Source: Martinezella miluonensis (GTDB taxonomy: Bacteria; Pseudomonadota; Alphaproteobacteria; Rhizobiales; Rhizobiaceae). Taken from it: 33,120 bases of DNA. The notes under the pieces are model-generated. The model searched no databases. It was not told the origin of the DNA and was given only the letters and a program-made list of their open reading frames with translations. Positions 8,791 to 17,330 of this stretch are shown here, piece by piece. Position 1 is the first letter of the stretch. Every line of letters begins with the position of its first letter. The DNA is taken from the NCBI RefSeq assembly GCF_900094545.1, contig NZ_FMAH01000061.1:1-33120 (forward strand), written 5' to 3'. The position numbers and the translations under genes are program-made.

Positions 8791-11058
8791 CTAAAGCGGA
8801 ATATTGTGGCTCTCGGCAAAGCGCACAAGGATATCCCGCATCGAAGTCGTCGGATGCTTGTCATCCAGGGCCTCTTCCATGACCGTGGACAAGGCCTTGA
8901 GATCGAGCCCGAGCAGCATCGCCTTGACCGGGCCGATCGAGGCCGGCGACATCGAGATCGAACGGAAGCCGATGCCAAGCAGGGCCATTGCCGAAATCGT
9001 CTTGCCGGCCAGCTCGCCGCAAAGGGTCACCGGCGTCTTGTTGCGTTGCCCGGCACGCACGATATCGCGCAGGATACGCAGGAACGGCCGATCGAGCGGA
9101 TCGAAGCGATCCGAGACGCGGGCATTGCCACGATCTACAGCCATCGAGAACTGGAACAGATCGTTGGAGCCGACTGAGACGAAATCGACTTCCTCCATCA
9201 GCTCGTCCAGCTGCCACAATAGCGCCGGCACTTCCAGCATGGCGCCAAACTGCAGCTTGCGCGGCAGACTATGCCCGAAGCGCGAGAGATGCTGCACTTC
9301 CTTCTGCAGGAGCTCGCGCACGGCCCTGATCTCGGAAACTTCCGTGACCATCGGCACCATCATCTTCAATTCGATATCGGCCGCGGCCTTCAGCATGGCG
9401 CGCAACTGCGTGCGCAGCAAGCCCGGACGGTCGAGCGAGAGACGAATGGCGCGCCAGCCGAGTGCGGGGTTCTCTTCCTCATGCGCGCGGAAATAGGGAA
9501 CGACCTTGTCGCCGCCGATATCAAGCGTCCGGAAGGTGACGACACGCCCGCCCGCCTGCTTTATCACATTGCGATAGAAGATTTCCTGCTCTTCCGCCTT
9601 CGGCATGGTCGAGGCGATCATGAACTGCAGCTCGGTGCGAAACAGGCCAATCCCTTCCGCGCCAGACTCGGCAAGCTGCGGCAGATCGACCAGCAGCCCG
9701 GCATTCATCAGCAGCGAAATGCGCTTCCCGTCCTTGGTGACCGGCTCGACCGAACGCAAGGCGCGGAATTGCTCCTGCCGACGGGCGCGGAAGCGCACCT
9801 TTTCCTCATAGGAGCGCTGATGATCGGCCATCGGCCGAAGATGCACATGGCCGCCATCGCCATCGATGATGACGGAATCGCCGTTCTCGGCGAGAGCGAC
9901 GATGCCGGTCGCCTGGCCGATGACCGGAATGCCCATAGCCCGGGCGACGATGACGACATGGCTCGTGACCGCGCCCTCTTCCAGCACCAGGCCGCGAATA
10001 TTGGCGCGCGGATAATCGAGCAGTTCGGCAGCGCCCATGGCACGCGCGAAAATGATCGCATCGTTCGGAAAACCTTCGGCGCTCGTGCGGCCCGAATAGC
10101 CAATAAGCTGCCGGAGCAAGCGGTTCGCCAAATCCTCGAAATCGTGCATGCGCTCGCGCAGATAGGGATCCGTCAGGCGCATCATCCGCGCCTTGGTATC
10201 GCTCTGCACCTTTTCGACGGCGGCTTCGGCCGTCAGGCCGTTGCGAACGGCTTCCTCGAGCTTGCGTACCCAGCCCTGGTCGTGCGCGAACATCCTGTAG
10301 GTCTCGAGCACGTCGCGATGCTCGCCTTCCATGGAAACGTCGCGACGCGACAGCATGTCGTCGATCGAAATGCGCAGCGAACCCAGCGCTTCGGCGAGGC
10401 GCCCGATTTCCTTATCGGTATCTTCGTTCAACAGGTTGGTGACGACGATGCGCGGCTCGTGCAGCACAACATAGCCGAGGCCGATGCCTTCATTATAGCT
10501 GTCGCCATCGATGGTGACCGAGCGGGTGAGATCGAGCTCGAGGCCGGGCTTGGTGATCTTCTTCAGCTCACCGGTAGCGATCATCTCGGCCAGCACCATG
10601 GCCGTCGTTTCGAGCGCTTCCAGCTCTTCCTCGCGATAGGTCCGGCTCGCCTTGTTCTGGACGACGAGAACGCCGAGCGATCGGCCGGTACGCAGGATCG
10701 GCACGCCGAGGAAGGAGTGGTAAATCTCTTCGCCGGTTTCCGGCAGGTAGCGGAAGGCAGGATGCGATTGCGCGTCGGACAGATTGAGCGGCTGGGCGGA
10801 GGCGGCGATCGTGCCGACCAGACCCTGGCCCATCTTCAATTGCGAGAGGTGGACGGCTTCCTTGTTGAGGCCCTCGGTCGCATAGAGCTCGAGGACTCCG
10901 TCGGCGCGCAGCACGTAGACGGAACACACCTCGGCGACCATGTTGCCGGCAATCTGTCGGACGATCCGGTCAAGGCGCTCCTGCGGCTCCAGCGGCTCCG
11001 CCATCAACTCGCGTAGCCGCTTGAGCAGAACGCGTGGACCGCCGGATAGGTCTCTCAT
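8791..11058 (-). CDS. ptsP: Phosphoenolpyruvate-protein phosphotransferase PtsP (enzyme I-Ntr)
   Basis: First enzyme of the nitrogen phosphotransferase system. It autophosphorylates from PEP and passes phosphate to NPr and then EIIA-Ntr, a regulatory rather than sugar-transporting cascade in rhizobia. The 755 aa have an N-terminal GAF domain (about 25-165) that in relatives senses glutamine or the nitrogen state. The enzyme I N-terminal region follows, with the phospho-acceptor His367 in AVTSHVVIVA. The C-terminal TIM-barrel PEP-binding domain has the active-site Cys in TLCGELAGK. The ATG at 11058 has GGGAG upstream at slightly long spacing. It lies 100 nt after lysC, an order I know from other rhizobia. 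No HPr or EIIA gene is in the window. Confidence 0.96.
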   Translation of the reverse strand: MRDLSGGPRVLLKRLRELMAEPLEPQERLDRIVRQIAGNMVAEVCSVYVLRADGVLELYATEGLNKEAVHLSQLKMGQGLVGTIAASAQPLNLSDAQSHPAFRYLPETGEEIYHSFLGVPILRTGRSLGVLVVQNKASRTYREEELEALETTAMVLAEMIATGELKKITKPGLELDLTRSVTIDGDSYNEGIGLGYVVLHEPRIVVTNLLNEDTDKEIGRLAEALGSLRISIDDMLSRRDVSMEGEHRDVLETYRMFAHDQGWVRKLEEAVRNGLTAEAAVEKVQSDTKARMMRLTDPYLRERMHDFEDLANRLLRQLIGYSGRTSAEGFPNDAIIFARAMGAAELLDYPRANIRGLVLEEGAVTSHVVIVARAMGIPVIGQATGIVALAENGDSVIIDGDGGHVHLRPMADHQRSYEEKVRFRARRQEQFRALRSVEPVTKDGKRISLLMNAGLLVDLPQLAESGAEGIGLFRTELQFMIASTMPKAEEQEIFYRNVIKQAGGRVVTFRTLDIGGDKVVPYFRAHEEENPALGWRAIRLSLDRPGLLRTQLRAMLKAAADIELKMMVPMVTEVSEIRAVRELLQKEVQHLSRFGHSLPRKLQFGAMLEVPALLWQLDELMEEVDFVSVGSNDLFQFSMAVDRGNARVSDRFDPLDRPFLRILRDIVRAGQRNKTPVTLCGELAGKTISAMALLGIGFRSISMSPASIGPVKAMLLGLDLKALSTVMEEALDDKHPTTSMRDILVRFAESHNIPL

Positions 11059-11158
11059 TGCGCCACTAGCTCCCGAATCAAGATGTCATGCCTGTCTTGC
11101 CCGCGTCAGGGCCGGCCGAAACTCGCCTCCGTAACGGTCCGTCGTCAGCAGTCCTGAA

Positions 11159-12433
11159 TCAACTCTTATCCAGACCGTAGCAGGAATGCAAAGTCCTGAC
11201 TGCGAGTTCTGCATAAGGACCGTCAATCAGGATGGAAATCTTGATTTCTGACGTTGTAATGGCCTTGATGTTGATGCCTTTTTCGGCAAGTGCCCGGAAA
11301 GCGGTCGCAGCCACACCCGCATGCGAGCGCATGCCGACGCCGATGACCGAGACTTTGACGAGCCCTGATTCGCTCTGGACGACATCGTAGCCGATTTTTT
11401 CCTTGTTCTCGCCAAGAACGCGCAGCGCCTTCTCGGCATCGCCCGAGGGAACCGTGAAGGTCATGTCGGTCTTGGAGCCGTCCTCGGAAATGTTCTGGAC
11501 GATCATGTCGACGTTGATGTGGCTCTCGGCCAACGGTCCGAAGATGGCGGCGGAAACGCCCGGCCGGTCGTCAAGACGGCGCAACGAGATCTGGGCCTCA
11601 TCCTTGGCATAGGCAATGCCGGTGACTACTTCCTGTTCCACGATTTCTTCCTCGTCACAAATCAGCGTTCCGGGCGGGTTGAGCAGATCGCCCATGCCCG
11701 GAGCATCGGGATCTTCGAAGGAGGAGCGCACGAAGGTGCGAACCTTAAAGACCATAGCCAGCTCGACCGAGCGTACCTGCAGCACTTTCGCGCCGAGCGA
11801 GGCCATTTCGAGCATTTCCTCGAAGGCGATCTTCTTCAGGCGGCGTGCCTTCGGCTCGATACGCGGATCGGTGGTGTAGACGCCGTCGACATCCGTATAA
11901 ATATCGCAGCGATCGGCTTTGACGGCGGCTGCGATCGCGACCGCCGATGTGTCGGAACCACCGCGGCCGAGCGTCGAGAGGCGGTTGTCTGGACCAAGAC
12001 CCTGGAAACCGGCGACGACAGCCACCTGGCCTTCCTTCATGCGGCGAACCATCTCGCCGCCGTCGATTTCGAGAATGCGCGCAGCGCCGTGGGCATTGTC
12101 GGTCCGGATCGGAATCTGCCAGCCCTGCCAGGAACGGGCATTGATGCCCATGGCCTGCAGCGCGATCGCCAGCAGGCCCGACGTCACCTGTTCGCCCGAA
12201 GCCACGACCGCGTCATATTCGCGCGCATCGTAGATCGAGTGATTGGCGCCGGAGACTTTCGGCATGTTCTGAACCCAGCCGACCAACTCATTGGTCTTGC
12301 CGGACATGGCGGAAACGACGACCGCGACCTCATGGCCGGCGTCGACTTCACGTTTCACATGGCGTGCGACGTTCTTGATACGGTCCAGATCCGCGACGGA
12401 GGTTCCGCCGAATTTCATCACGATGCGTGCCAT
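11159..12433 (-). CDS. lysC: Aspartate kinase LysC
   Basis: Phosphorylates L-aspartate at the head of the lysine, threonine, methionine and diaminopimelate pathways. The 424 aa fit the single-function kinase. The N-terminus MKFGGTSVAD binds ATP and aspartate, LGRGGSDTSA (about 150-160) is the conserved kinase loop, and two ACT domains (about 265-340 and 345-424) give feedback control. The ATG at 12433 follows AGAGG at short spacing. The gene has a 171-nt upstream gap without a recognisable lysine riboswitch or T-box. It reads in the same direction as the exported protein upstream and as ptsP downstream. Confidence 0.97.
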   Translation of the reverse strand: MARIVMKFGGTSVADLDRIKNVARHVKREVDAGHEVAVVVSAMSGKTNELVGWVQNMPKVSGANHSIYDAREYDAVVASGEQVTSGLLAIALQAMGINARSWQGWQIPIRTDNAHGAARILEIDGGEMVRRMKEGQVAVVAGFQGLGPDNRLSTLGRGGSDTSAVAIAAAVKADRCDIYTDVDGVYTTDPRIEPKARRLKKIAFEEMLEMASLGAKVLQVRSVELAMVFKVRTFVRSSFEDPDAPGMGDLLNPPGTLICDEEEIVEQEVVTGIAYAKDEAQISLRRLDDRPGVSAAIFGPLAESHINVDMIVQNISEDGSKTDMTFTVPSGDAEKALRVLGENKEKIGYDVVQSESGLVKVSVIGVGMRSHAGVAATAFRALAEKGINIKAITTSEIKISILIDGPYAELAVRTLHSCYGLDKS

Positions 12434-12604
12434 GTGCCTCTACCAGTACCCAGCGCCGGGCGGCCGAAATGCGATAAGCCCGGCATGCAAAATCACCCTT
12501 CCGGTTCGGTAGCCGGAAAAGCTTGATCTCAATGGGGCCGTCTCTTAGCGAGTTTGGCAGGCAGGTGCAATAGCTTGGCACATTCGACGCCTAAATACCT
12601 TCGA

Positions 12605-13231
12605 TCAATACTCCACTTTTAAGCTCGACCAGAGCTTGTTGAGGATCCCACCTTCCTTCGGGATATTTTCCTTGTTGAGGAAGGTAGCGACTAGAATGCC
12701 GCCCTCCGGCTTCCCCGTCGCGACGATTTCATAATCCATGACATCGTTGTCCGTCGTGGTCTCGGCCTTGACGCCTTTCAGCACGCTGCCGCCGGGTAGC
12801 GTACGCTGCGCGGTTTCCTTCGTCATCTTGGCGCCGCCGCTGATGCTTTCCTGCACCATCTGCTGCAGCACGAAATCGGTGATGCTGGTGGGATTAAGGC
12901 CTTTATATTCCTGAACGATGATGCCGGTGCCGATCAGTGTCATCAGCGCATATTGCTGCACGCCACCGCCAAGATCCGTTTTCGCGACCGTAAACTTGCC
13001 GTCGTGATCGAAGGAGAACTTGCCGCCGGTAAACGTCACGGATTCACTACGCTGCAGCACCACTGAGACCTCGCGGCCATCCTTCATGGTCACATCGAGC
13101 GCATCACCGGGATTGATGCCCACTTCGACACCATCGACCGTGAGGCGAAACCCCTTGCCGTCCCCGGCGTTTGCTTGGCCGACCACGAGGCAGCCGATGG
13201 CTATTGCGGTCGCGAGACGAAGTGGTCTCAA
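12605..13231 (-). CDS. Hypothetical exported protein, TTG start
   Basis: I do not recognise this 208-aa protein. It opens with a typical Sec signal peptide (RPLRLA, then a hydrophobic run to VVGQANA, cleavage near residue 22), so the mature protein is probably periplasmic. The mature part looks beta-rich (DGVEVGINPGDALDVTMKDGREVSVVL in separate short strands) and has no cysteine or catalytic motif that I can name. The start is read as TTG at 13231: AGGAG lies 6 nt upstream, and the next ATG falls after the signal peptide. It lies upstream of lysC on the same strand, 171 nt away, so co-transcription is possible but unproven. Confidence 0.8.
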   Translation of the reverse strand: MRPLRLATAIAIGCLVVGQANAGDGKGFRLTVDGVEVGINPGDALDVTMKDGREVSVVLQRSESVTFTGGKFSFDHDGKFTVAKTDLGGGVQQYALMTLIGTGIIVQEYKGLNPTSITDFVLQQMVQESISGGAKMTKETAQRTLPGGSVLKGVKAETTTDNDVMDYEIVATGKPEGGILVATFLNKENIPKEGGILNKLWSSLKVEY

Positions 13232-13494
13232 GAGGAACTCCTCTATAAGCCGGTCGATCGAAATCGATCCCGGTTCTGAAAGTCCATGTCACAGCCCGGC
13301 GTTTGATCGGCCATAAGATACCTCCATGTCAACCTCTGCATCGCAATTCGCGCGTCCTGATCGAGATACCCCACAGATGATCGAAGGGCGCAGGCCCTTG
13401 ACATCGCGTGTCGATCGTCCGACTTCACCCATTGAGTAGAATTATTGCTTGCAGTCGCTCGAACTACGGAACGACGCAAATCACGGAGTGAACC

Positions 13495-14247
13495 ATGAGC
13501 GAAACGGCAAAGAGCACGATCGACCAGAGCGAAGTGGACCGTTTCTCCGCCATGGCGGCGGAATGGTGGAGCCCGACCGGCAAGTTCAAGCCGCTGCATA
13601 AATTCAATCCGGTTCGCCTTGCCTATATCCGCGACCGCGCCTGCGAGAATTTCGATCGCGACCCGAAGAGCAGCAGACCGCTTGAGGGTCTGCGCGTGCT
13701 CGATATCGGCTGCGGCGGCGGACTGCTTTCGGAGCCGATGGCGCGCATGGGCGCTGAGGTCGTCGGCGCCGATCCCTCCGAAAAGAATATCGGCATTGCC
13801 TCAACACATGCGAAGGCTTCCGGCGTTCCCGTCGACTATCGCGCCGTGACGGCCGAGCAACTGGCCGAAGCCGGCGAGACTTTCGATATCGTACTGAACA
13901 TGGAAGTGGTCGAGCACGTTGCCGATGTTGAATTCTTCCTCTCCACCTGCGCCAAGATGGTGCGCCCCGGCGGATTGATGTTCGTCGCAACCATCAACCG
14001 CACCATGAAGGCGGCAGCACTCGCCATCTTCGCCGCTGAGAACGTGCTTCGCTGGCTGCCGCGGGGCACGCATCAATATGAAAAGCTCGTTCGTCCGGAA
14101 GAGATCGAGAAGCCGCTTGCTGCGGATGGATTGGACATCATCGCCCGTACCGGCGTGTTCTATTCGCCGCTGCAGGACCGGTGGAACCTGTCGAAAGACA
14201 TGGACGTGAATTACATGATGCTGGCGAAGCGCCCGAAATTCAGCTGA
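13495..14247 (+). CDS. ubiG: Ubiquinone biosynthesis O-methyltransferase UbiG
   Basis: Carries out both SAM-dependent O-methylations in ubiquinone synthesis, acting at the membrane face. The 250-aa product has the UbiG/Coq3 signature: FSAMAAEWWSPTGKFKPLH near residues 17-35, SAM motif I VLDIGCGGG (68-76), and LNMEVVEHV (motif II region, about 131-139). The C-terminal part ends NYMMLAKRP, as family members do. The ATG at 13495 has GGAG 7 nt upstream. It is divergent from the exported protein gene, with 263 nt between, and converges with the DUF3291 gene across only 31 nt. Confidence 0.96.
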   Translation: MSETAKSTIDQSEVDRFSAMAAEWWSPTGKFKPLHKFNPVRLAYIRDRACENFDRDPKSSRPLEGLRVLDIGCGGGLLSEPMARMGAEVVGADPSEKNIGIASTHAKASGVPVDYRAVTAEQLAEAGETFDIVLNMEVVEHVADVEFFLSTCAKMVRPGGLMFVATINRTMKAAALAIFAAENVLRWLPRGTHQYEKLVRPEEIEKPLAADGLDIIARTGVFYSPLQDRWNLSKDMDVNYMMLAKRPKFS

Positions 14248-14278
14248 AGACGCGCAACCGCCGGAGAAGGGATTTCCT

Positions 14279-14866
14279 CTAGACCTTCAAGGCCAGGACA
14301 TGTGCCAACAGATCGGCTTGGCTTTCCGCATTAATCGCCGCGACTTCCTTGACCCGGCCGCGGTCGATGTCAGCTGAATTGCCATCGGGCCCATAGGGCT
14401 GCTTGAACGTGAAAGCTGCGGCGCTCGGTCCGTGATCGTGAAGATATTCCAGCCGCTTCGCACCGTCCCTCCATTGCGGGACGACGTCTACATCCGTCCA
14501 CCAAAGCACCAGCGGTGGCCAGCTTTGCCTGAGGTTCCAGTGACGGGCATGTTTCAGGGCATCGGCATGCACGCCGCTGTAGGAAAATGCCATCAGCGAT
14601 TCGATGTCGGCCCAGAGCGATAGCGACGATGGCGCGATGGCAAAACCGCTACCTTCGATGAAACGCGGAAAAACCTGCTCGCCCCAACAGGCCATGCCCG
14701 GTTCGCCGGCATATCCGGAGCGGCTGATGAAACCATGCGCGCGGTCGGCAGCTTCGAAATTCGCCGCTTCGCGCAGGCGAAATCCTTCGACGGCAGGACT
14801 TTCATAAGCTGCGACATGCAGCCCGAAATTATACATGACGAGATGTTTGCCAGCTCGCGCGGACAT
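14279..14866 (-). CDS. DUF3291-domain protein (dimeric alpha-beta-barrel type)
   Basis: A 195-aa protein of unknown function. It matches the DUF3291 pattern I know: WADIESLMAFSYSGVHADALK, then RHWNLRQ, then VLWWTDVDVVPQWRDGAKRLEYL and GPSAAAFTFKQPYGP, each separated by a short gap. These monooxygenase-like barrels have no established reaction, and I see no cofactor motif. The ATG at 14866 shares its A with the TGA of the DUF1178 gene, so the two are translationally coupled. It is the last gene of the comF-grxC-amidase-DUF1178 run. Confidence 0.82.
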   Translation of the reverse strand: MSARAGKHLVMYNFGLHVAAYESPAVEGFRLREAANFEAADRAHGFISRSGYAGEPGMACWGEQVFPRFIEGSGFAIAPSSLSLWADIESLMAFSYSGVHADALKHARHWNLRQSWPPLVLWWTDVDVVPQWRDGAKRLEYLHDHGPSAAAFTFKQPYGPDGNSADIDRGRVKEVAAINAESQADLLAHVLALKV

Positions 14867-15294
14867 CAGTTGATATCGTCAGGCAGCACGGGGATAGCGG
14901 CGATTTCGATGCCCTCTTCGACGAGGGCCTGCGCCTCGTCCGGCGTCGCCTTGCCGATGATCCCCCGCGCATCCGCCTCGCCATAGTGGATCTTGCGAGC
15001 TTCTTCGGGGAATTTCGTGCCGACATCCTCGGCGTTGGCCTTTATGGCTTCGACTGCTTCCTTGAGCTTGACGATCGCTTCCTTGCGGGCGGCGTCCATG
15101 GCGAGCGTCTGAATCTCGTCCTTCTTGCGCGCGGTCGAAACCGACGGCGCCATCAGGAGCTTGGAGATCGCAGCCGAATTGCAGACGGGGCAGGTCAGAA
15201 AACCGCTTGCGACCTGACGGTCGAAATCGGCGCTTTCGGAAAACCAGCCCTCGAATTCATGGGCGTTCTCACAGCTAAGCGAATAACGGATCAA
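14866..15294 (-). CDS. DUF1178 family protein, putative zinc-ribbon
   Basis: A 142-aa cytoplasmic protein of the DUF1178 family. The N-terminus MIRYSLSCENAHEFEGWF and the CPVCNSAAISK segment (Cys35 and Cys38) give a probable zinc-binding pair, with Cys8 as a possible third ligand. LLMAPSVST follows, as in relatives. The rest is charged and helical. Its function is unknown. The start overlaps the stop of the upstream amidase gene by 4 nt (ATGA) and the stop overlaps the DUF3291 start, which points to one operon. Confidence 0.88.
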   Translation of the reverse strand: MIRYSLSCENAHEFEGWFSESADFDRQVASGFLTCPVCNSAAISKLLMAPSVSTARKKDEIQTLAMDAARKEAIVKLKEAVEAIKANAEDVGTKFPEEARKIHYGEADARGIIGKATPDEAQALVEEGIEIAAIPVLPDDIN

Positions 15295-16148
15295 GCAGCG
15301 ACGCCTCCAGCCGCCGGCGTCGCGATCTTCTCCAGTGAAAATTCGCGCGCATTCTTCAGGTTTGGAATTTTGTCATGGGCTGATTTTACCGCAGCAACGT
15401 CGATCTCGGCGATGACAACCGCCTCGCCCGTACCGCCGGCTGATGCCAGCACCTTGCCCCAGGGATCGATGATCATCGAGTGACCGAAGGTTTCGCGGCC
15501 GTCCTCGTGCGTGCCGGCCTGCGCGGCGGCAATCACGAACATGCCATTTTCGATGGCGCGGGCGCGCAGCAGAATTTCCCAGTGCGCCTCGCCGGTCTGC
15601 CTGGTGAAAGCGGCCGGAACCGTCATCACCTGGGCGCCGGCAACGGCTTGAGCACGAAAGAGCTGCGGAAAGCGCACGTCGTAGCAAATGGAAAAGCCAA
15701 GTTCGGCAAAGGGCAGCGAGGTGATGCGCGCCTCCGATCCGGGGCGATAGACGGCGCTCTCGCGCCAGCTCTCGCCATTGTCGAGATCGACATCGAACAT
15801 ATGGATCTTATCATAGCGGTTGATGAGCTTGCCGTCAGGACCGAAGAGAAAGCCGCGATTGGCGATCTTGCCGTCATCGAGCGCAATGGCTGTCGAGCCG
15901 ATGTGCAGGTATATGCCGAGTTCCTTTGCCAACTCGGCCGCCGTCTTGACGATGATATCGCCGGCCTCGTCGCGCAAAACGGCGCGCAAGCCCGGCCGAT
16001 CCTTCTGTACCGCACCCGTCATTTCCGGGGTCTGCACATAAACAGCTCCCTGCGAGGCAGCGTCACGCACCAGACGCGCCATGTCGGCCGCGTTCTTCAC
16101 CGGATCGACACCGGAGCACATCTGAATGGCGGCGGCTTTGAAACTCAT
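15291..16148 (-). CDS. Carbon-nitrogen hydrolase, deaminated-glutathione amidase (Nit1) type
   Basis: A 285-aa nitrilase-superfamily amidase. The catalytic triad can be read as Glu42 (QTPEM), Lys114 (RYDKIHMFDV) and Cys155 (SICYDVRFPQLFR). The sequence around the cysteine and the YDKIHMFDVD motif fit the Nit1 branch, which removes the amide from deaminated glutathione and so repairs a side product of transaminases. Position directly behind a glutaredoxin gene suits a glutathione link. The substrate is inferred from family resemblance. The ATG at 16148 lies 23 nt after grxC, and the gene overlaps DUF1178 by 4 nt. Confidence 0.92.
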   Translation of the reverse strand: MSFKAAAIQMCSGVDPVKNAADMARLVRDAASQGAVYVQTPEMTGAVQKDRPGLRAVLRDEAGDIIVKTAAELAKELGIYLHIGSTAIALDDGKIANRGFLFGPDGKLINRYDKIHMFDVDLDNGESWRESAVYRPGSEARITSLPFAELGFSICYDVRFPQLFRAQAVAGAQVMTVPAAFTRQTGEAHWEILLRARAIENGMFVIAAAQAGTHEDGRETFGHSMIIDPWGKVLASAGGTGEAVVIAEIDVAAVKSAHDKIPNLKNAREFSLEKIATPAAGGVAA

Positions 16149-16171
16149 CGTCGTCTCCCTTGCGAAGCGTC

Positions 16172-16429
16172 TTAGGCGGCCAGCATCGGATCGAGCTTGC
16201 CGGCCCGATCGAGCGCATGGATATCGTCACAACCGCCGACATGCGCGTCATTGATGAAGATCTGCGGGAAGGTCGAGGCACCGTTCGCCTTTGCAATCAT
16301 CTGCTGCCGCATTTCGGGCGCATAGGTCGCATTGTGCTCGACATAGTCGACGCCCTTGGATTCGAGCAGGGATTTCGCGCGAGCGCAGTAGCCGCAGAAC
16401 TCACGCGTATAGATAACGACGGATGCCAT
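16172..16429 (-). CDS. grxC: Glutaredoxin 3 (GrxC)
   Basis: Small cytoplasmic thiol-disulfide oxidoreductase that uses glutathione. The 85-aa product is a full thioredoxin-fold glutaredoxin with the dithiol site CGYC (Cys12-Cys15), the cis-proline motif TFPQIFI, and the glutathione-binding GGCDD. The ATG at 16429 with GGAG about 7 nt upstream is preferred over a TTG four codons earlier. It lies 30 nt after comF and 23 nt before the amidase gene, inside one operon. Confidence 0.96.
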   Translation of the reverse strand: MASVVIYTREFCGYCARAKSLLESKGVDYVEHNATYAPEMRQQMIAKANGASTFPQIFINDAHVGGCDDIHALDRAGKLDPMLAA

Positions 16430-16459
16430 GATCCACTCCAAAAAAACTCAGATTTATTG

Positions 16460-17236
16460 TCATATAAGATGGCCGACGACCCTTGCAAAGGTCAAAACAG
16501 TCACATCCGCCGCGCCGGCTTTCTTCAATGCGCGCGTTGCCACGGCCACCGTCGCGCCCGTGGTATAGACGTCATCGACCAGCACGATACGCCGGCCGAA
16601 CACATCGGCGGCCCGATGTTCGGAGACGGCCAATGCGCCACGCACATTGTCCTGCCGCGCCTTGGCGCCGAGACCGACCTGCTGGCTCGTGCGCTTGACG
16701 CGCAGCAGGGTCGCGGCAAGCAAGGGCTTTCCAGAGAGGCGGGCAACATGGCGCGCCAGTTCGGCCGCCTGATTGTACTTGCGCGAAAACAACCGCGCGC
16801 GATGCAAGGGCACCGGCATGGTCGCGTCGCAGGCGGCGACCATGCCATCGCTGGCGCGCAGCATCCAACCGGCCATCATCGGCGCCAGATCGGTGCGATC
16901 GCGATATTTCAGGCTGAGAACGAGATCACGCACGATGCCGTCGTGAACGGCGGCCGAACGCAACCGGTCGAAGACAGGCGGATCGGCGATCGCCTCGGCA
17001 CTGAAAATGCCCGCGCCGAGATCATGGGAAAACGGGCTGCCGAGAATTTCGCAATAGGCGCGCTCGATGAAACGGATGCCGGACCAGGAGGCAGGACAAA
17101 GACCGCGATGCGCTCCGACCGCAACCCCGCAGCCGGAGCAAGCAGGCGGATAGATCAGATCCGCCAGCACCTGCGAGGGCTTCGCCAACCCGACTCGCAG
17201 CGTTGATAACGTGATTTCTCGCCCCATCATCCCCAT
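16460..17236 (-). CDS. comF: ComF family protein (phosphoribosyltransferase-like)
   Basis: A 258-aa member of the ComF/GntX family. Four cysteines near the N-terminus (CSGC at 33-36, Cys47 and Cys62) can form a zinc finger. The C-terminal half is a PRTase fold with the PRPP-loop motif IVLVDDVYTTGAT. ComF is needed for DNA uptake in naturally competent bacteria, but its role in rhizobia is not established. Three ATGs lie close together (17236, 17230 and 17227). I list the first; the last follows GGGGATG closely and may be used. The long extension to 17458 overlaps the divergent methyltransferase and is spurious. This is the first gene of a five-gene operon. Confidence 0.92.
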   Translation of the reverse strand: MGMMGREITLSTLRVGLAKPSQVLADLIYPPACSGCGVAVGAHRGLCPASWSGIRFIERAYCEILGSPFSHDLGAGIFSAEAIADPPVFDRLRSAAVHDGIVRDLVLSLKYRDRTDLAPMMAGWMLRASDGMVAACDATMPVPLHRARLFSRKYNQAAELARHVARLSGKPLLAATLLRVKRTSQQVGLGAKARQDNVRGALAVSEHRAADVFGRRIVLVDDVYTTGATVAVATRALKKAGAADVTVLTFARVVGHLI

Positions 17237-17330
17237 ATGATTGACACTAGCTTTTTCCCGCAGGCTTTGCGAAGGAAAACGCGTGTGCCCGGCACGCCCC
17301 GCCGAAATGACCATATTGCAGGAAAACGCC

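Noticed and set aside
12434..12604. Lysine riboswitch or T-box upstream of lysC
   Set aside because: The 171-nt gap lacks the conserved cores and the size of a lysine riboswitch, and no tRNA-like specifier loop was seen. Only a weak 6-bp stem is present.
13398..13441. Sigma-70 promoter for ubiG from TTGACA (13398) and TAGAAT (13436)
   Set aside because: The two hexamers are 32 nt apart, too far to form one promoter.
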